Shown here: piece after piece, positions 1-8,629 of the stretch
Layout: the number at the start of each line of letters is the position of its first letter
Numbering within the stretch: the first letter of the stretch is position 1
Assembly (NCBI GenBank): GCA_907163375.1
Contig: CAJQUW010014373.1
Location: 1 to 64,000 of the forward strand
Reading direction: 5' to 3'
Source of the DNA: Prostheceraeus crozeri
Lineage: Eukaryota > Platyhelminthes > Polycladida > Euryleptidae
DNA length: 64,000 bases
Translations under genes and position numbers: made by a program
Notes under the pieces: generated by a model
What the model saw: the letters and a program-made list of their open reading frames with translations, nothing else
Told to the model about the DNA's origin: nothing
The model's database searches: none

Positions 1-2
1 CT

Positions 3-101
3 ACATTTTCTGATGACAAATCTACATTTGTTGAAGCCAAAAAAACTTTTAATGATATAAAACCATTAATAAATGGTGTAAGTGAAATACTTAATAATTA
101 A
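3..101 (+). CDS. C-terminal end of a gene running in from the left (element part)
   Basis: An open frame enters from the left edge and ends in TAA at 99-101, giving 32 residues. Its beginning (TFSDDKSTF) resembles a stretch near the C-terminus of the minus-strand protein at 7,869-8,594 (KTFSDDKIF), so the two may be distant paralogues or share a repeat-derived tail. Function is not known. The same AT-rich codon use as the neighbours supports it being part of the virus-like element. Confidence 0.45.
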   Translation, partial: TFSDDKSTFVEAKKTFNDIKPLINGVSEILNN

Positions 102-121
102 ACAAATTTATCATAATCAAA

Positions 122-146
122 CCGAAGGTTCTAGGGCTTCGCCCGA
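122..146. repeat. Double-hairpin palindromic repeat, copy 1
   Basis: A GC-rich island in very AT-rich DNA. It carries two small hairpins in series: AACC-GAA-GGTT, then GGGC-TTC-GCCC, joined by TCTA. Related copies lie at about 630-656, 2,185-2,215, 3,327-3,354, 5,715-5,788, 7,590-7,633 and 8,861-8,896. This copy sits in the gap between two genes. Confidence 0.75.
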
Positions 147-270
147 TTTTGCAGATATATTAGAATTTTTCCATTATATATATTTAGAATTTTTTTCTCT
201 AAAAATTAAAACAAAAATTTTTTTTAAAAAAAAAAACTAAAACACAAATTTTTTCTTTAAAAAATAAAAA
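147..270. other. AT-only leader before the zinc-finger gene
   Basis: A stretch made almost wholly of A and T with long A runs just ahead of the start codon at 271. It probably acts as promoter or leader for the downstream gene, as similar A/T leaders precede the genes starting at 4,900, 5,869 and 6,825. No precise promoter motif can be fixed by eye. Confidence 0.3.
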
Positions 271-1821
271 ATGAAAAAATTTTATTGTGTCTTATGTGAA
301 AAAAAATTGCAAACAAAAAGAAGTTATCAATCTCATCTACAAAGTAAAATGCATTTACAAAATGTAGAACGAGTTGATGAAGGAAATATATTAAAATTAA
401 ATAGTTATAAAAACTATCTAGAAACATTGCCTATTGATATAAAAGTTAAAAAAATGTTTGATGATTATTCACATTCGGAATATAAAAAATTTTTTAATAG
501 TGAAGATGAAGCCGTAACAGATATAAAATATTTATTTAGTGATACTGATGAATTTAACGAAATAGATGAATTTGATGAAGCCGTAACAGATATAAAATAT
601 TTATTTAATGAATCTGTTCGTGGGACATCGGAGATGTCTTCTAGGGCTTCGCCCGTTGAATATAATGAAACCGATAAAACTTTTTCTGATATTCTAACCA
701 ACTTTTATAATATATTTAAGAAATCTTTCAAATGTTATATGAATGTAGAAGTACTTTATACAAAAAATGGATCTGATGGAATTCCTGAAGAAATAATACA
801 AGGACATTTTACAAATTCACAAGAAATTCATAATGTAAATGATATACAACCCATATTTGAATCGATGATACTTAAATTAGAAAATTGTATAATTGAAGCC
901 CAGTTACGTGAATCTGGTTGGAGATTTGTTAAAATAATATCTAAGAAAATAGTAATTGATAAATATAAAAATAATACTGGTGGTAGTTATGTTCCTTTAC
1001 CTTTCAGTTCACCACAATTAATCAACATAAAAAATGAAGATAATTATTGTTTTCTGTGGAGTATTATAGCACATTTACATCCTGCAAAATATCATAAAGA
1101 AAGACTAAGTCATTATAATAAAAAAGAATACATAAATGAATTTGATCTCTCTGATGGCTTAGATGAATTTCCATATGATTATAATAGGTTACTAAAGTTT
1201 CATAAAAAGAATAAAAATTTAATTGAAGTAAATGTTTTTGAATTAAATGTGAATTATGTTTCTATTGGTAAAATTACTCCACTTTACTCAGATTCAAAAA
1301 AATTTTATTTGAATAATAAAAATTTATGCCAATCAGAAATAGTATATAATGATAGAGGAAATTACATGCATCATAATATTTTTTACCAAGGAAATATAAT
1401 ATGTACTGAAAAATTTGAACTTGTTAAAACACTATCACCAATAATGATTAATCATAATAATTATAAAGGACGTACTGATGATTATAATTACAAATATTCA
1501 TCTTTATCTTCAGAATACCAACAAAAATTAGAAAATTTAAATGAAAGTTTACAAAAATGTAAAATAGATTATCAACAACAAACAAAAATGTTACTACAAG
1601 AATATCACCATAAATATCAAAATAAGATAGAAACAATTCAAAAATTAAATGAAGAAAATAATAAAGAATTAAATGAAGAAAATAATGAAGAAAATGAAAC
1701 CAAACAAAAAATAAATGAATCTTTAAAAAAATGTCTACAACAATATAAAGAACAATATGATAAAGAATATATTTATCAGCTACAAAATATTAAATCAAAA
1801 TTATTATCAAAATACATTTAA
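271..1821 (+). CDS. Zinc-finger and coiled-coil protein of the virus-like element
   Basis: A 516-residue protein of the virus-like element. The N-terminus holds one C2H2 finger of the U1/matrin spacing (C6, C9, H22, H28). A conserved-looking central block around residues 245-280 (NIKNEDNYCFLWSIIAHLHP) matches my memory of a module found ahead of the polymerase domain in Polinton-type polymerases of arthropods and other animals. The C-terminal third (about 405-515) is a Gln/Glu/Asn/Lys-rich coiled coil. A tandem duplication gives EAVTDIKYLF twice (about residues 79 and 101), and a double-hairpin repeat is read in frame as SSRASP (about residue 124). It lies directly upstream of the polymerase gene, so a role in replication (DNA binding, protein priming or partner of the polymerase) is an inference; no enzymatic motif is certain. 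Confidence 0.6.
   Translation: MKKFYCVLCEKKLQTKRSYQSHLQSKMHLQNVERVDEGNILKLNSYKNYLETLPIDIKVKKMFDDYSHSEYKKFFNSEDEAVTDIKYLFSDTDEFNEIDEFDEAVTDIKYLFNESVRGTSEMSSRASPVEYNETDKTFSDILTNFYNIFKKSFKCYMNVEVLYTKNGSDGIPEEIIQGHFTNSQEIHNVNDIQPIFESMILKLENCIIEAQLRESGWRFVKIISKKIVIDKYKNNTGGSYVPLPFSSPQLINIKNEDNYCFLWSIIAHLHPAKYHKERLSHYNKKEYINEFDLSDGLDEFPYDYNRLLKFHKKNKNLIEVNVFELNVNYVSIGKITPLYSDSKKFYLNNKNLCQSEIVYNDRGNYMHHNIFYQGNIICTEKFELVKTLSPIMINHNNYKGRTDDYNYKYSSLSSEYQQKLENLNESLQKCKIDYQQQTKMLLQEYHHKYQNKIETIQKLNEENNKELNEENNEENETKQKINESLKKCLQQYKEQYDKEYIYQLQNIKSKLLSKYI
505..612. repeat. In-gene tandem duplication
   Basis: The stretch from 508 is repeated about 66 bases further on, both copies encoding EAVTDIKYLF. It lies just upstream of the in-frame double-hairpin repeat at about 630-656. 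Confidence 0.7.
627..656. repeat. Double-hairpin palindromic repeat, copy 2, inside a gene
   Basis: Here the first hairpin is GACAT-CGGAG-ATGTC and the second GGGC-TTC-GCCC, joined by TTCTA. It is read in frame within the zinc-finger gene and contributes the peptide GTSEMSSRASP. The first hairpin differs in sequence from copy 1, while the second is identical, which suggests a two-part repeat with a variable and a fixed arm. Confidence 0.75.
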
Positions 1822-4800
1822 TCTTACAAAAGAAATTAATGAAACACATGAAATATATAAAGATGAATTTGTAAAATTAGAACAGTCAAAACAACCAGCA
1901 CAAGCGAATATATTATATTATCAGGGTCATTTTATATTGTGTAAAGATGTTTCTATATTTACAAAAACTTCAGATAATAAAAATTTTCCTTGTCTTCAAT
2001 GTATGACAAGTTTTAGAACTTTAGAAGAAATGAATAGACATTTGGAAAATTGTCAACAAAACGAAGCAGTTCAAAATACTTTTCCAAAAGATGATTATTT
2101 AGAATATAATAAATGGTATTTTAAAAATAAAGTACCCTTTACTATTTATTGTGATTTTGAAGCATATAATGTTAATATGACACAAAATCGAACGGAAAGT
2201 TCCAGGGCTTCACCCGATTCTGAAAATTATAATTCTGAAAATTATAATTCTGAAAATTATAATTCTGAAAAAAGTGCGCCTGAAAAAAGTGCGCCTGAAA
2301 GAAGTGCGCCTGGAAAAAGTTCAACTGGAAAAAGTAAAGAAAAATATTTATTTGAACAAAAACCATTATGTTGGGGAATGTACATTCATTCGAATTATCC
2401 TGAATTATTTAAATCAGAATATTTACAATACTATGGTGAAGACAGTTCAGAAATGTTTACAAAGAAAGTAGAAGAATTACAAGGACGTTTTTCACAATTG
2501 CTTGAAACAAATAAACCAATGATACCATTAACGGATGAAGAAAGAAAAGAATTTTATGATGAAATAAATTGTTATTACTGTGGAAAAGGTTTTACAAATA
2601 AATATAAAACTGGCAGAGGTAGATATATTGATAAAGTAAAAGATCATGATCATCTAAATGGATTATATAGAGGTGCAGCACATAATTCTTGTAATCTTAA
2701 TGCTAACAAATTTAAATATAACTTTGTTCCTCTATATTTCTACAATGGTTCTAAATATGATTTCCATCTAGTAATGAAAGATTTATTTTCATCAGAAAAA
2801 TTACAACAACAAAAAATAAATGTACTATGTAAACAAGAAGAAGAATATTTTTCAATGCAATTAGGTTGTATTAGAATTTTAGATGCATTTAGATTTTTTA
2901 CTCCTTATTCATTAGATGTTATGGGAAAAACTTTGAAACCTGAACAATGTAAAATATTAAATAAATATAATTTAAAACCTTTAAAAGGAATATTTCCGTA
3001 TGAGTACATAACTGGAGATTTTAATTCTGTGAATAAAATTATGGAAGAAGAACAACTTCCTCCAATAAATAAATTTAAATCAACATTAAAACAATCACAA
3101 TTATCTGACGAAGACTATGCAGAAGCTGAAAAGAATTGGAGAGACTTAAATTGTAAAACAATGTATGATTATACAATGAAATATCTACAGATAGATGTAT
3201 TAATACTAGCTGATCTTTTTGAAAACTTTCGTGATATGTGTTTAGAATATTACGGAATAGATCCATGTTATTGTTATTCTACACCAGGTTTAACATGGCT
3301 AGCAGGATTAAAACATACTGGTGTTCAAGCCGATGGCTCTAGGACAAAGTCCGTTAAACTTAAACATTATAAAGAAAATACATATGATAAATTATTATTT
3401 TTTGAATCTGGAATTAGAGGTGGAGTTTCATCAGTTTTAGGTAATAGATATGTTAAATGTTATAATAAGAAAGTAAATCCACAAGAATATGGAATAATGA
3501 AACCTTTATCTCCAGAAGAAAAAGAAAAAATATTAGAAATTTTTCGAACGAAACGAGAAGGAGTAGAACGTGAAAATGCAATTGATGAATTCATGAGAGA
3601 AAACTATTTATTATATTATGATTTTAATAGCTTATATTCTTCTTGCATGATACAAGAATTACCAACAGGTGAAATGACATGGTGTAATAATCTTGTTTAT
3701 CAAAGAACATATGATGGTGAAAATAATTTTGGTTATGTATATGAAGTTGATTTAGTATATCCTGATTATATAAAAGAAGCAACAAAATATTATCCTTTCT
3801 GTCCAGAAAACAAAATTCCCAATATAGAAGATTTTTCAGATTATCAAAAATCTATAATTCCGAAAAAATACAGACCAACAAAAAAACTTATGTTAACACA
3901 AGGTAATAAAGGAAAGTATGTTGTTGAAGGAAGAATGCTAGATTGGTATTTAAATCATGGCATGATTCTCACCAAAATACATCGAAAACTAGAGTATAGA
4001 AAATCTAAATGGTTAAAAAATTATATAGAGTTCAATATTGAAAAACGTAAAATAGCTAAAAGAAATAAAGATGATTTTGGAAACGTTTTCTTCAAATTAA
4101 TGAATAATGCATTTTATGGTAAGACTTTAGAAAATGTGCGTAATAGACAAAATATTGAAATAGTTTATGATAGAGATAGATTTCAAAATTTAACAAGGAA
4201 ACCTACATATAAAAGAACTACTAGATTCAGTGATGAACTTTGTGCTGTTCATCTAAGAAGAAGCATTGTAAAACATGATAAGTTTAATTTCATTGGTTTC
4301 ACTATATTAGAATTAGCTAAACTATTTATGTATAGTTTTATATATGATTATTTAGCACCTGCTTATGGCAAAAACTATAAATTACACTTTACAGATACCG
4401 ATTCTATTTTCTTAGAATTAACAGTACCATATGGTTCTTCACTTGATAAAGAAATTAATAAAATAAAAGATATTATTCATCCTTCTGATTTATGTAAAGT
4501 AAAAGATGAATTAGAAGGAAATGAAGATTTCATAACAGAAGCTATATTTTTAAAATCTAAATGTTACTGTTATGATACAACTAAAAATATTAAAACACAT
4601 AAAACATTAAAAGGAATTTCAAAGGCATCAGTGGCTAATCAAATAACATTTCAAGATTATAAAAATGCATTATTTAATAATGAAATAAAAACAGCATGTA
4701 ATTATAGACTTAATTCAAAAAAACATAAAATGTATTTAAAAGAAGAACATAAATTAGCATTAGATCCATTTGATGATAAAAGAAAAATTTTACCTGATGG

Positions 4801-4822
4801 AATAACTACTTTACCTTTTTAA
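1757..4822 (+). CDS. Family B DNA polymerase (protein-primed type) of the virus-like element
   Basis: A 1,021-residue replicative DNA polymerase. In order: a C2H2-type finger (about residues 79-99), exonuclease motif I (YCDFEAY, about 131-137), an inserted Cys/His cluster resembling the recombination endonuclease VII fold (CYYCGKGF at about 272, then DHDH..LYRGAAHNSCN), exonuclease motifs II (NGSKYDFHL, about 330) and III (YLQIDVLILAD, about 475), and the three polymerase motifs A (DFNSLYSS, about 620), B (KLMNNAFYGKT, about 780) and C (FTDTDSI, about 877). Both catalytic Asp residues of motif C and the motif A Asp are visible. This architecture is that of polymerases of Polintons, adintoviruses and linear plasmids that start synthesis from a protein primer. 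Tandem SENYN and EKSAP peptide repeats lie between exonuclease motif I and the Cys/His insert, and SSRASP again marks a double-hairpin repeat. Confidence 0.85.
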   Translation: MIKNIFISYKILNQNYYQNTFNLTKEINETHEIYKDEFVKLEQSKQPAQANILYYQGHFILCKDVSIFTKTSDNKNFPCLQCMTSFRTLEEMNRHLENCQQNEAVQNTFPKDDYLEYNKWYFKNKVPFTIYCDFEAYNVNMTQNRTESSRASPDSENYNSENYNSENYNSEKSAPEKSAPERSAPGKSSTGKSKEKYLFEQKPLCWGMYIHSNYPELFKSEYLQYYGEDSSEMFTKKVEELQGRFSQLLETNKPMIPLTDEERKEFYDEINCYYCGKGFTNKYKTGRGRYIDKVKDHDHLNGLYRGAAHNSCNLNANKFKYNFVPLYFYNGSKYDFHLVMKDLFSSEKLQQQKINVLCKQEEEYFSMQLGCIRILDAFRFFTPYSLDVMGKTLKPEQCKILNKYNLKPLKGIFPYEYITGDFNSVNKIMEEEQLPPINKFKSTLKQSQLSDEDYAEAEKNWRDLNCKTMYDYTMKYLQIDVLILADLFENFRDMCLEYYGIDPCYCYSTPGLTWLAGLKHTGVQADGSRTKSVKLKHYKENTYDKLLFFESGIRGGVSSVLGNRYVKCYNKKVNPQEYGIMKPLSPEEKEKILEIFRTKREGVERENAIDEFMRENYLLYYDFNSLYSSCMIQELPTGEMTWCNNLVYQRTYDGENNFGYVYEVDLVYPDYIKEATKYYPFCPENKIPNIEDFSDYQKSIIPKKYRPTKKLMLTQGNKGKYVVEGRMLDWYLNHGMILTKIHRKLEYRKSKWLKNYIEFNIEKRKIAKRNKDDFGNVFFKLMNNAFYGKTLENVRNRQNIEIVYDRDRFQNLTRKPTYKRTTRFSDELCAVHLRRSIVKHDKFNFIGFTILELAKLFMYSFIYDYLAPAYGKNYKLHFTDTDSIFLELTVPYGSSLDKEINKIKDIIHPSDLCKVKDELEGNEDFITEAIFLKSKCYCYDTTKNIKTHKTLKGISKASVANQITFQDYKNALFNNEIKTACNYRLNSKKHKMYLKEEHKLALDPFDDKRKILPDGITTLPF
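2185..2335. repeat. Double-hairpin repeat followed by two tandem peptide-coding repeats
   Basis: A double-hairpin copy (GAAC-GGAAA-GTTC, then a weaker second hairpin) at about 2,190-2,215 is read as SSRASP. It is followed by four 15-nt units coding SENYN and then about four units of GAAAAAAGTGCGCCT coding EKSAP with drift to GKSST. All are in frame in the polymerase gene, in a linker between conserved blocks, so they are likely tolerated length variation. Confidence 0.8.
3327..3354. repeat. Diverged double-hairpin repeat inside the polymerase gene
   Basis: The sequence GATGGCTCTAGGACAAAGTC has the TCTA joint and a second hairpin GGAC-AAA-GTCC in place of GGGC-TTC-GCCC. It is read in frame (DGSRTKSV) between exonuclease motif III and polymerase motif A. 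The compensated stem (GGAC/GTCC) suggests that structure rather than sequence is kept. Confidence 0.5.
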
Positions 4823-4899
4823 TTTTCTAATTTCTATTTTCTAAGTATAACAATATAACAATATAAAAATATAAAATATTATAAAATTATCATATAAAA

Positions 4900-5730
4900 A
4901 TGGATAAAGTTAGAGCTGATAATTTTAAAAGAATAAAACAATTAGACGAATTAATAAAACAAAGAAATATTATGAAAGAAAATCATCTTCAACATAGAAT
5001 GACAAAAGCTGGTATTCAATCTGATATGTTTGATAAATTAAAAATAACTGAAGAAGTAAAAACTGATTATGAAAAAACTGTCGAACCATTTAAAACTCTT
5101 GAAAAGGAACTTAATGAAAAACGTGTTGATATAGCGGATCCTGTACTTAAAACACTATTAGATGACTATGGTTTATTAGAGGTAAACATAGATAAAAAAT
5201 TACCAAAATCTATGTTATTCGAACATTCTACTTTCCTTTTAGATAAAAAATTATTTGCAAGATTTTATCTTGGTGGTAAAGAAATATTTCCACAACCTTT
5301 ACGAGGATTAATTTTTACTCCAGATAAAAAACCTATTAGTTTAGATAGAAATTTTGTTGATCTTTTAAGAGGAGCAGATTTAAAAAATTATGCTGTAGAA
5401 GATCTAATAAAATATAAAACTATATTAGATAGAGTTGGCACAGTAAAAACTCTTAGACGTTATAAACAATTAGAAAATTTATTATCAACGGGAGTTAAAG
5501 TAGGGAAAGGTTTATCTGAAAAACAGAAAACAAAAAAACAGAAAACAGAAACAACCATATTTTTACCAGATGATCCACAAGAATTACTAAATAGATTAAA
5601 TATTTTAATATCTGCAATAAAAGAAGGGCATAATTCTAGTTTCAATGAAATTCATGCTATATTGAAAAGACTGTTAGAAAAAAAGATTCTAAATGAAGAG
5701 GATTATAAAAGTATAACCGGACATCTCTGA
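4900..5730 (+). CDS. Unknown protein between polymerase and penton-like genes
   Basis: A 276-residue, Lys-rich, charged protein with no motif that I recognise. The first ~80 residues are helical and charged (likely coiled coil); a more globular block with FARFYLGGKEIFPQPLRGLIF follows at about 125-145; residues 195-210 are very basic (KQKTKKQKTE). The last codons overlap the double-hairpin repeat that fills the following gap. Its place between polymerase and penton-like genes suggests a virion or DNA-packaging role (for example a basic core protein), but that is inference only. Confidence 0.55.
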   Translation: MDKVRADNFKRIKQLDELIKQRNIMKENHLQHRMTKAGIQSDMFDKLKITEEVKTDYEKTVEPFKTLEKELNEKRVDIADPVLKTLLDDYGLLEVNIDKKLPKSMLFEHSTFLLDKKLFARFYLGGKEIFPQPLRGLIFTPDKKPISLDRNFVDLLRGADLKNYAVEDLIKYKTILDRVGTVKTLRRYKQLENLLSTGVKVGKGLSEKQKTKKQKTETTIFLPDDPQELLNRLNILISAIKEGHNSSFNEIHAILKRLLEKKILNEEDYKSITGHL

Positions 5731-5788
5731 TGTCCTCCAGGGCTTCGCCCGAACCGGACATCTCTGATGTCCTCTAGGGCTTCGCCCG
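5715..5788. repeat. Double-hairpin repeat, tandem dimer
   Basis: Two 37-nt units in direct tandem, each with a 7-bp stem GGACATC-TCT-GATGTCC followed by GGGC-TTC-GCCC. The units differ at one position only (TCCA versus TCTA in the joint). The pair overlaps the 3' end of the preceding gene and could form a strong RNA structure there, for example marking a transcript end. Confidence 0.85.
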
Positions 5789-5868
5789 TAGCTGAAATAT
5801 GTTGTTTCTAATTTTTTTATAAAAAAATATTTCATAAAAAAATATTTATTTAATTTTTTAGTTTAAAA

Positions 5869-6657
5869 ATGTGTTCAGCAGATTTAGACAAAATTAATAA
5901 TCATTTACAAAATTTAACAGAGATTTTGGGTTCATCAAAATTTAGTACGACGTTAAAAATTATAACAACTACTTCATCACACACTTGTAATTTAGAACCC
6001 ATTCTACATTTGGAACAAAATAAAAATTATCAAATTGCATTGACTAGTTTCTCTACATTTAACACTATTCAAAACGTTATCAAAGATGTGAATGATCAAT
6101 TTAGATATTCTACTGATAAAGGCAAAACATGGAAAATATTAACTTTTCTTCCTGGTTCTTACGAAGTTGAAACAATATCAAATGAAATTAAGAGACATTT
6201 AGGTATACCATTTAAAGATAAGAAACAATTACATTTTGCAGTTGAACCGGCAGTTAATAAATTTTCTCTTACTTTAGACGAAAATCATCAAGTTGATTTT
6301 AATCATGATAGATCATTGTCAAAGCTATTAGGATTTAATAAACAAACCTATAGTCAAGGTTATCATTTAGGTGAGAAGATTCCAAAAATAACTGAAATAA
6401 ATTCAATTGTTGTACATTGTGACATTATTGAAGGAGGATATATAAATGGTAAATTATCAAATTTAATATTCAGTTTTCCAGCTTTTACTGTACCCATTGG
6501 TTATAGATTAAATGTAATTCCACAAACATTAATATATTTTCCTATTACAAGAAAAACTATTAACAACATTAACATTAGAATCACTGATGAAAAAGGACAA
6601 GAAATAAATTTTGGAGGTGAAGAGATTATGATAGATCTTTTGGTTCGGGAGGTATAA
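5869..6657 (+). CDS. Penton-like (minor capsid) protein of the virus-like element
   Basis: A 262-residue, beta-rich protein. The order of a short N-terminal arm, a block with HLEQNKNYQIALTSFSTFN, a middle block SLSKLLGFN and a C-terminal block VIPQTLIYFPI is the pattern I associate with the minor capsid (penton, single jelly-roll) proteins of Polintons and adintoviruses, in which an LGF motif after a charged loop recurs. Position between polymerase and ATPase genes also fits. The identity rests on pattern memory, not on an alignment, so an unrelated virion protein remains possible. Confidence 0.55.
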   Translation: MCSADLDKINNHLQNLTEILGSSKFSTTLKIITTTSSHTCNLEPILHLEQNKNYQIALTSFSTFNTIQNVIKDVNDQFRYSTDKGKTWKILTFLPGSYEVETISNEIKRHLGIPFKDKKQLHFAVEPAVNKFSLTLDENHQVDFNHDRSLSKLLGFNKQTYSQGYHLGEKIPKITEINSIVVHCDIIEGGYINGKLSNLIFSFPAFTVPIGYRLNVIPQTLIYFPITRKTINNINIRITDEKGQEINFGGEEIMIDLLVREV

Positions 6658-6754
6658 ACTCCCGTTCTGTAGGTATAAACTCCCGTTCGGTAGGTATAAA
6701 CTCCCGTTCGGCAGGTATAAACTCCCGTTCGAGAGGTATAAACTCCCACGCGAA
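6650..6754. repeat. Five 21-nt tandem hairpin repeats between genes
   Basis: Units of 21 nt start at 6,650, 6,671, 6,692, 6,713 and 6,734, each with AGGTATAAACTCCCGTTCG or a near variant. The first can fold with the bases before it as CGGGAG-GTATAAA-CTCCCG. Because 21 is a multiple of three, the minus strand is open through the array (7-residue GVYT.RT units), but nothing else suggests a gene there. The array begins at the very end of the penton-like gene. Confidence 0.85.
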
Positions 6755-6824
6755 GCTAGAGAAGTTTAATTTTCTTCTTCTTTAAAAACAAAAATAAAAT
6801 AAAAATAAATTTTTTTATTAAAAA

Positions 6825-7592
6825 ATGAGTGAAGTGCTACCATTTAATAAAAAAAAACTTAAATTTAGTCATCATCCAAATTTATCTAATAAAGTTTTGG
6901 CAGTTATTTGCGGAAGATCAGGTTGTGGAAAAACATATCTATTATTTAAAATTTTAACGACTCCAAATTTTTTGGATTATAACAATCTTATAATTTATAC
7001 AACAACAGCAGAACAACCCATCTATCAATTTTTAAAATATGGATTTGAAAATAATCTTAAAAAAACAGCAATTGCTTCATTATTCAAAGAATATGAAAAT
7101 TCTGAATATGAAGAAGAAATAAGTTCGTGGTGTGAAGAAGCAGCAGAAAATAGTCAGTTAGTCGAAACCAATAAAAATAACCATATAAAGATACAACTAA
7201 TAGATGATAGTGGTAATATGCAAGATCCTAGTAAACTAGATAAAACAATGAAACATTGTGTAATTTTTGATGATTGTGTTAATGATAGAAATCAGTCAGT
7301 TCAGAGAAATTATTTCACAAGAGGTAGACATAATAACTGTAGTGTATTTTATTTAACACAAAGTATGTATTCATTAGACGGAAGTGTTATTAGAAAGAAT
7401 GCAAATATATTTATACTATTTGAAATAAATGCAAGAAACTTAAGTGATTTGCTAAGAGATTTATGTATAAGAGATAAAGATGAATTTAAACAATCGTGTA
7501 ATAATGCTTGGGCAAAAGATTATGGATTCATTACAATTAATATTGATAAAAAAATTCATGATAGAGTTATCGAACAATTGTTCTCTGACTAG
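6825..7592 (+). CDS. FtsK/HerA-type genome-packaging ATPase of the virus-like element
   Basis: A 255-residue P-loop ATPase. Walker A is GRSGCGKT at residues 30-37; Walker B is CVIFDD at about 147-152; a following block GRHNNCSVFYLTQS (about 168-181) holds the sensor-type region typical of packaging ATPases of the poxvirus A32 / Polinton / adintovirus group. These pump the genome into a preformed capsid. The length matches the usual 200-280 residues of the family. The gene follows the penton-like gene, as expected for a morphogenesis module. Next to the polymerase, this is the best-supported part of the element. Confidence 0.85.
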   Translation: MSEVLPFNKKKLKFSHHPNLSNKVLAVICGRSGCGKTYLLFKILTTPNFLDYNNLIIYTTTAEQPIYQFLKYGFENNLKKTAIASLFKEYENSEYEEEISSWCEEAAENSQLVETNKNNHIKIQLIDDSGNMQDPSKLDKTMKHCVIFDDCVNDRNQSVQRNYFTRGRHNNCSVFYLTQSMYSLDGSVIRKNANIFILFEINARNLSDLLRDLCIRDKDEFKQSCNNAWAKDYGFITINIDKKIHDRVIEQLFSD

Positions 7593-7633
7593 GCTTTGCC
7601 TCGAGGGGCTTCGCCCCGACTGAAAGTCGATCG
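7589..7633. repeat. Triple hairpin after the ATPase gene
   Basis: Three short hairpins in series directly after the ATPase stop: AGGC-TTT-GCCT, GGGGC-TTC-GCCCC and GAC-TGAAA-GTC with flanking complementarity. The middle one is the fixed arm of the double-hairpin family. The position suggests a transcript-end or processing structure. Confidence 0.7.
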
Positions 7634-7868
7634 AAGATTTGTTTACTGAGTAATAAAAAATATACAACATAGTGGTATAATATTTTTTTGTTATTATCAG
7701 CTTTAATTTTATCTATTTTTTAAAATATAATATTTGAATTTTGTGGTAACATTGGAATACAGCAAAAACATTTTACTGAACAAATTATTTTTTTATTGCT
7801 TTGTTGTTTGTAATCTTTTCGTTTAAAGTTTTCACGTTTAAAGTTTTCTCGTTTAAAGTTTTCTCGTA
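7634..7868. other. AT-rich gap between convergent genes
   Basis: No gene is seen. From about 7,820 the sequence becomes a loose tandem array of GTTTAAAGTTTTCTC-like units that changes to AAGTTTTGTTTAATAAAG units and runs into the 3' end of the minus-strand gene, coding LDKTLLNKTLLNKT there. The genes on both sides converge here. Confidence 0.6.
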
Positions 7869-8594
7869 TTAAGTTTTGTTTAATAAAGTTTTGTTTAATA
7901 AAGTTTTGTCTAATAAAGTTTTTAGCTCTTCTAAAAAAATTTTATCATCACTAAAAGTTTTACCATCACTAGAAATTTTGCCATCCTTTTTATTTTTATC
8001 ATCAACTTTTTCTGTCTGTGATTGAAATGATATTTGATTTACTTCATTAGCTATTTGATCAAATTTTTCAATCTCATCTAACGTAATAACATTATCATCA
8101 CATACTCTTTGAAAGTAGTAATGTAGTTTATCATAGACTTCTTTAATATGTAAATGCTTAGTTTTTAATGATTTTCGTTTCTTAGTTATTAAAGATTTAT
8201 CTAACATTGTAGCAAGTGAAGTTGCAAAAACACCCGTACCTGTTAAAGCTGTAGCAACTACTGGAATTACTAAAACACCTGAAGATATAACAACTGTTAA
8301 AGCACCTAAACTTATTGTTAAGAATATGCCAATTCCTTGTGTTACATTCTTAACTTTACTCCATCTCTTTCTTAATTTTTTATAATGCTCTAATCTTAAT
8401 AATAATTGGGATTCCTTATCTTTCATATAACGTACTCTATCTTTGTGTTTTTCAATATTTAATTCACTTATTTTTAATTGAGATAACGAAGGATATATTC
8501 TTGAGGTTCCTTCCATTTCTGAAGTTCCTTCCATTTCTGAAGTTCCTTCCATTTCTGAAGTTCCTTCCATTTTTAAAGAAATATTATTAGTCAC
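7869..8594 (-). CDS. Hydrophobic coiled-coil protein of the virus-like element
   Basis: A 241-residue protein on the opposite strand to the other genes of the element. The N-terminus holds four EMEGTS repeats of 18 nt each (about residues 8-32). A charged coiled coil follows (about 45-80), then a long hydrophobic, Gly/Ala-rich stretch (about 88-132; LTISLGALTVVISSGVLVIP) that could be one or two membrane segments, then a basic and coiled-coil region and a Lys/Leu repeat tail. Hydrophobic coiled-coil proteins of unknown role occur in adintoviruses and related genomes as virion components. The short N-terminal repeats may be a recent expansion, so the true start could be at a Met within them. 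Confidence 0.55.
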   Translation of the reverse strand: MTNNISLKMEGTSEMEGTSEMEGTSEMEGTSRIYPSLSQLKISELNIEKHKDRVRYMKDKESQLLLRLEHYKKLRKRWSKVKNVTQGIGIFLTISLGALTVVISSGVLVIPVVATALTGTGVFATSLATMLDKSLITKKRKSLKTKHLHIKEVYDKLHYYFQRVCDDNVITLDEIEKFDQIANEVNQISFQSQTEKVDDKNKKDGKISSDGKTFSDDKIFLEELKTLLDKTLLNKTLLNKT

Positions 8595-8629
8595 ATGATA
8601 TATTTTAAAAACCTGAAAGATGGATAAAA

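Noticed and set aside
6501-6749. Minus-strand frame with GVYT.RT repeats
   Set aside because: The repeat period is a multiple of three, so one strand stays open by default; the rest of the frame is the antisense of the penton-like gene.
6650-6754. CRISPR-like array
   Set aside because: The units are contiguous 21-nt tandem repeats without unique spacers and lie in an animal-associated element.
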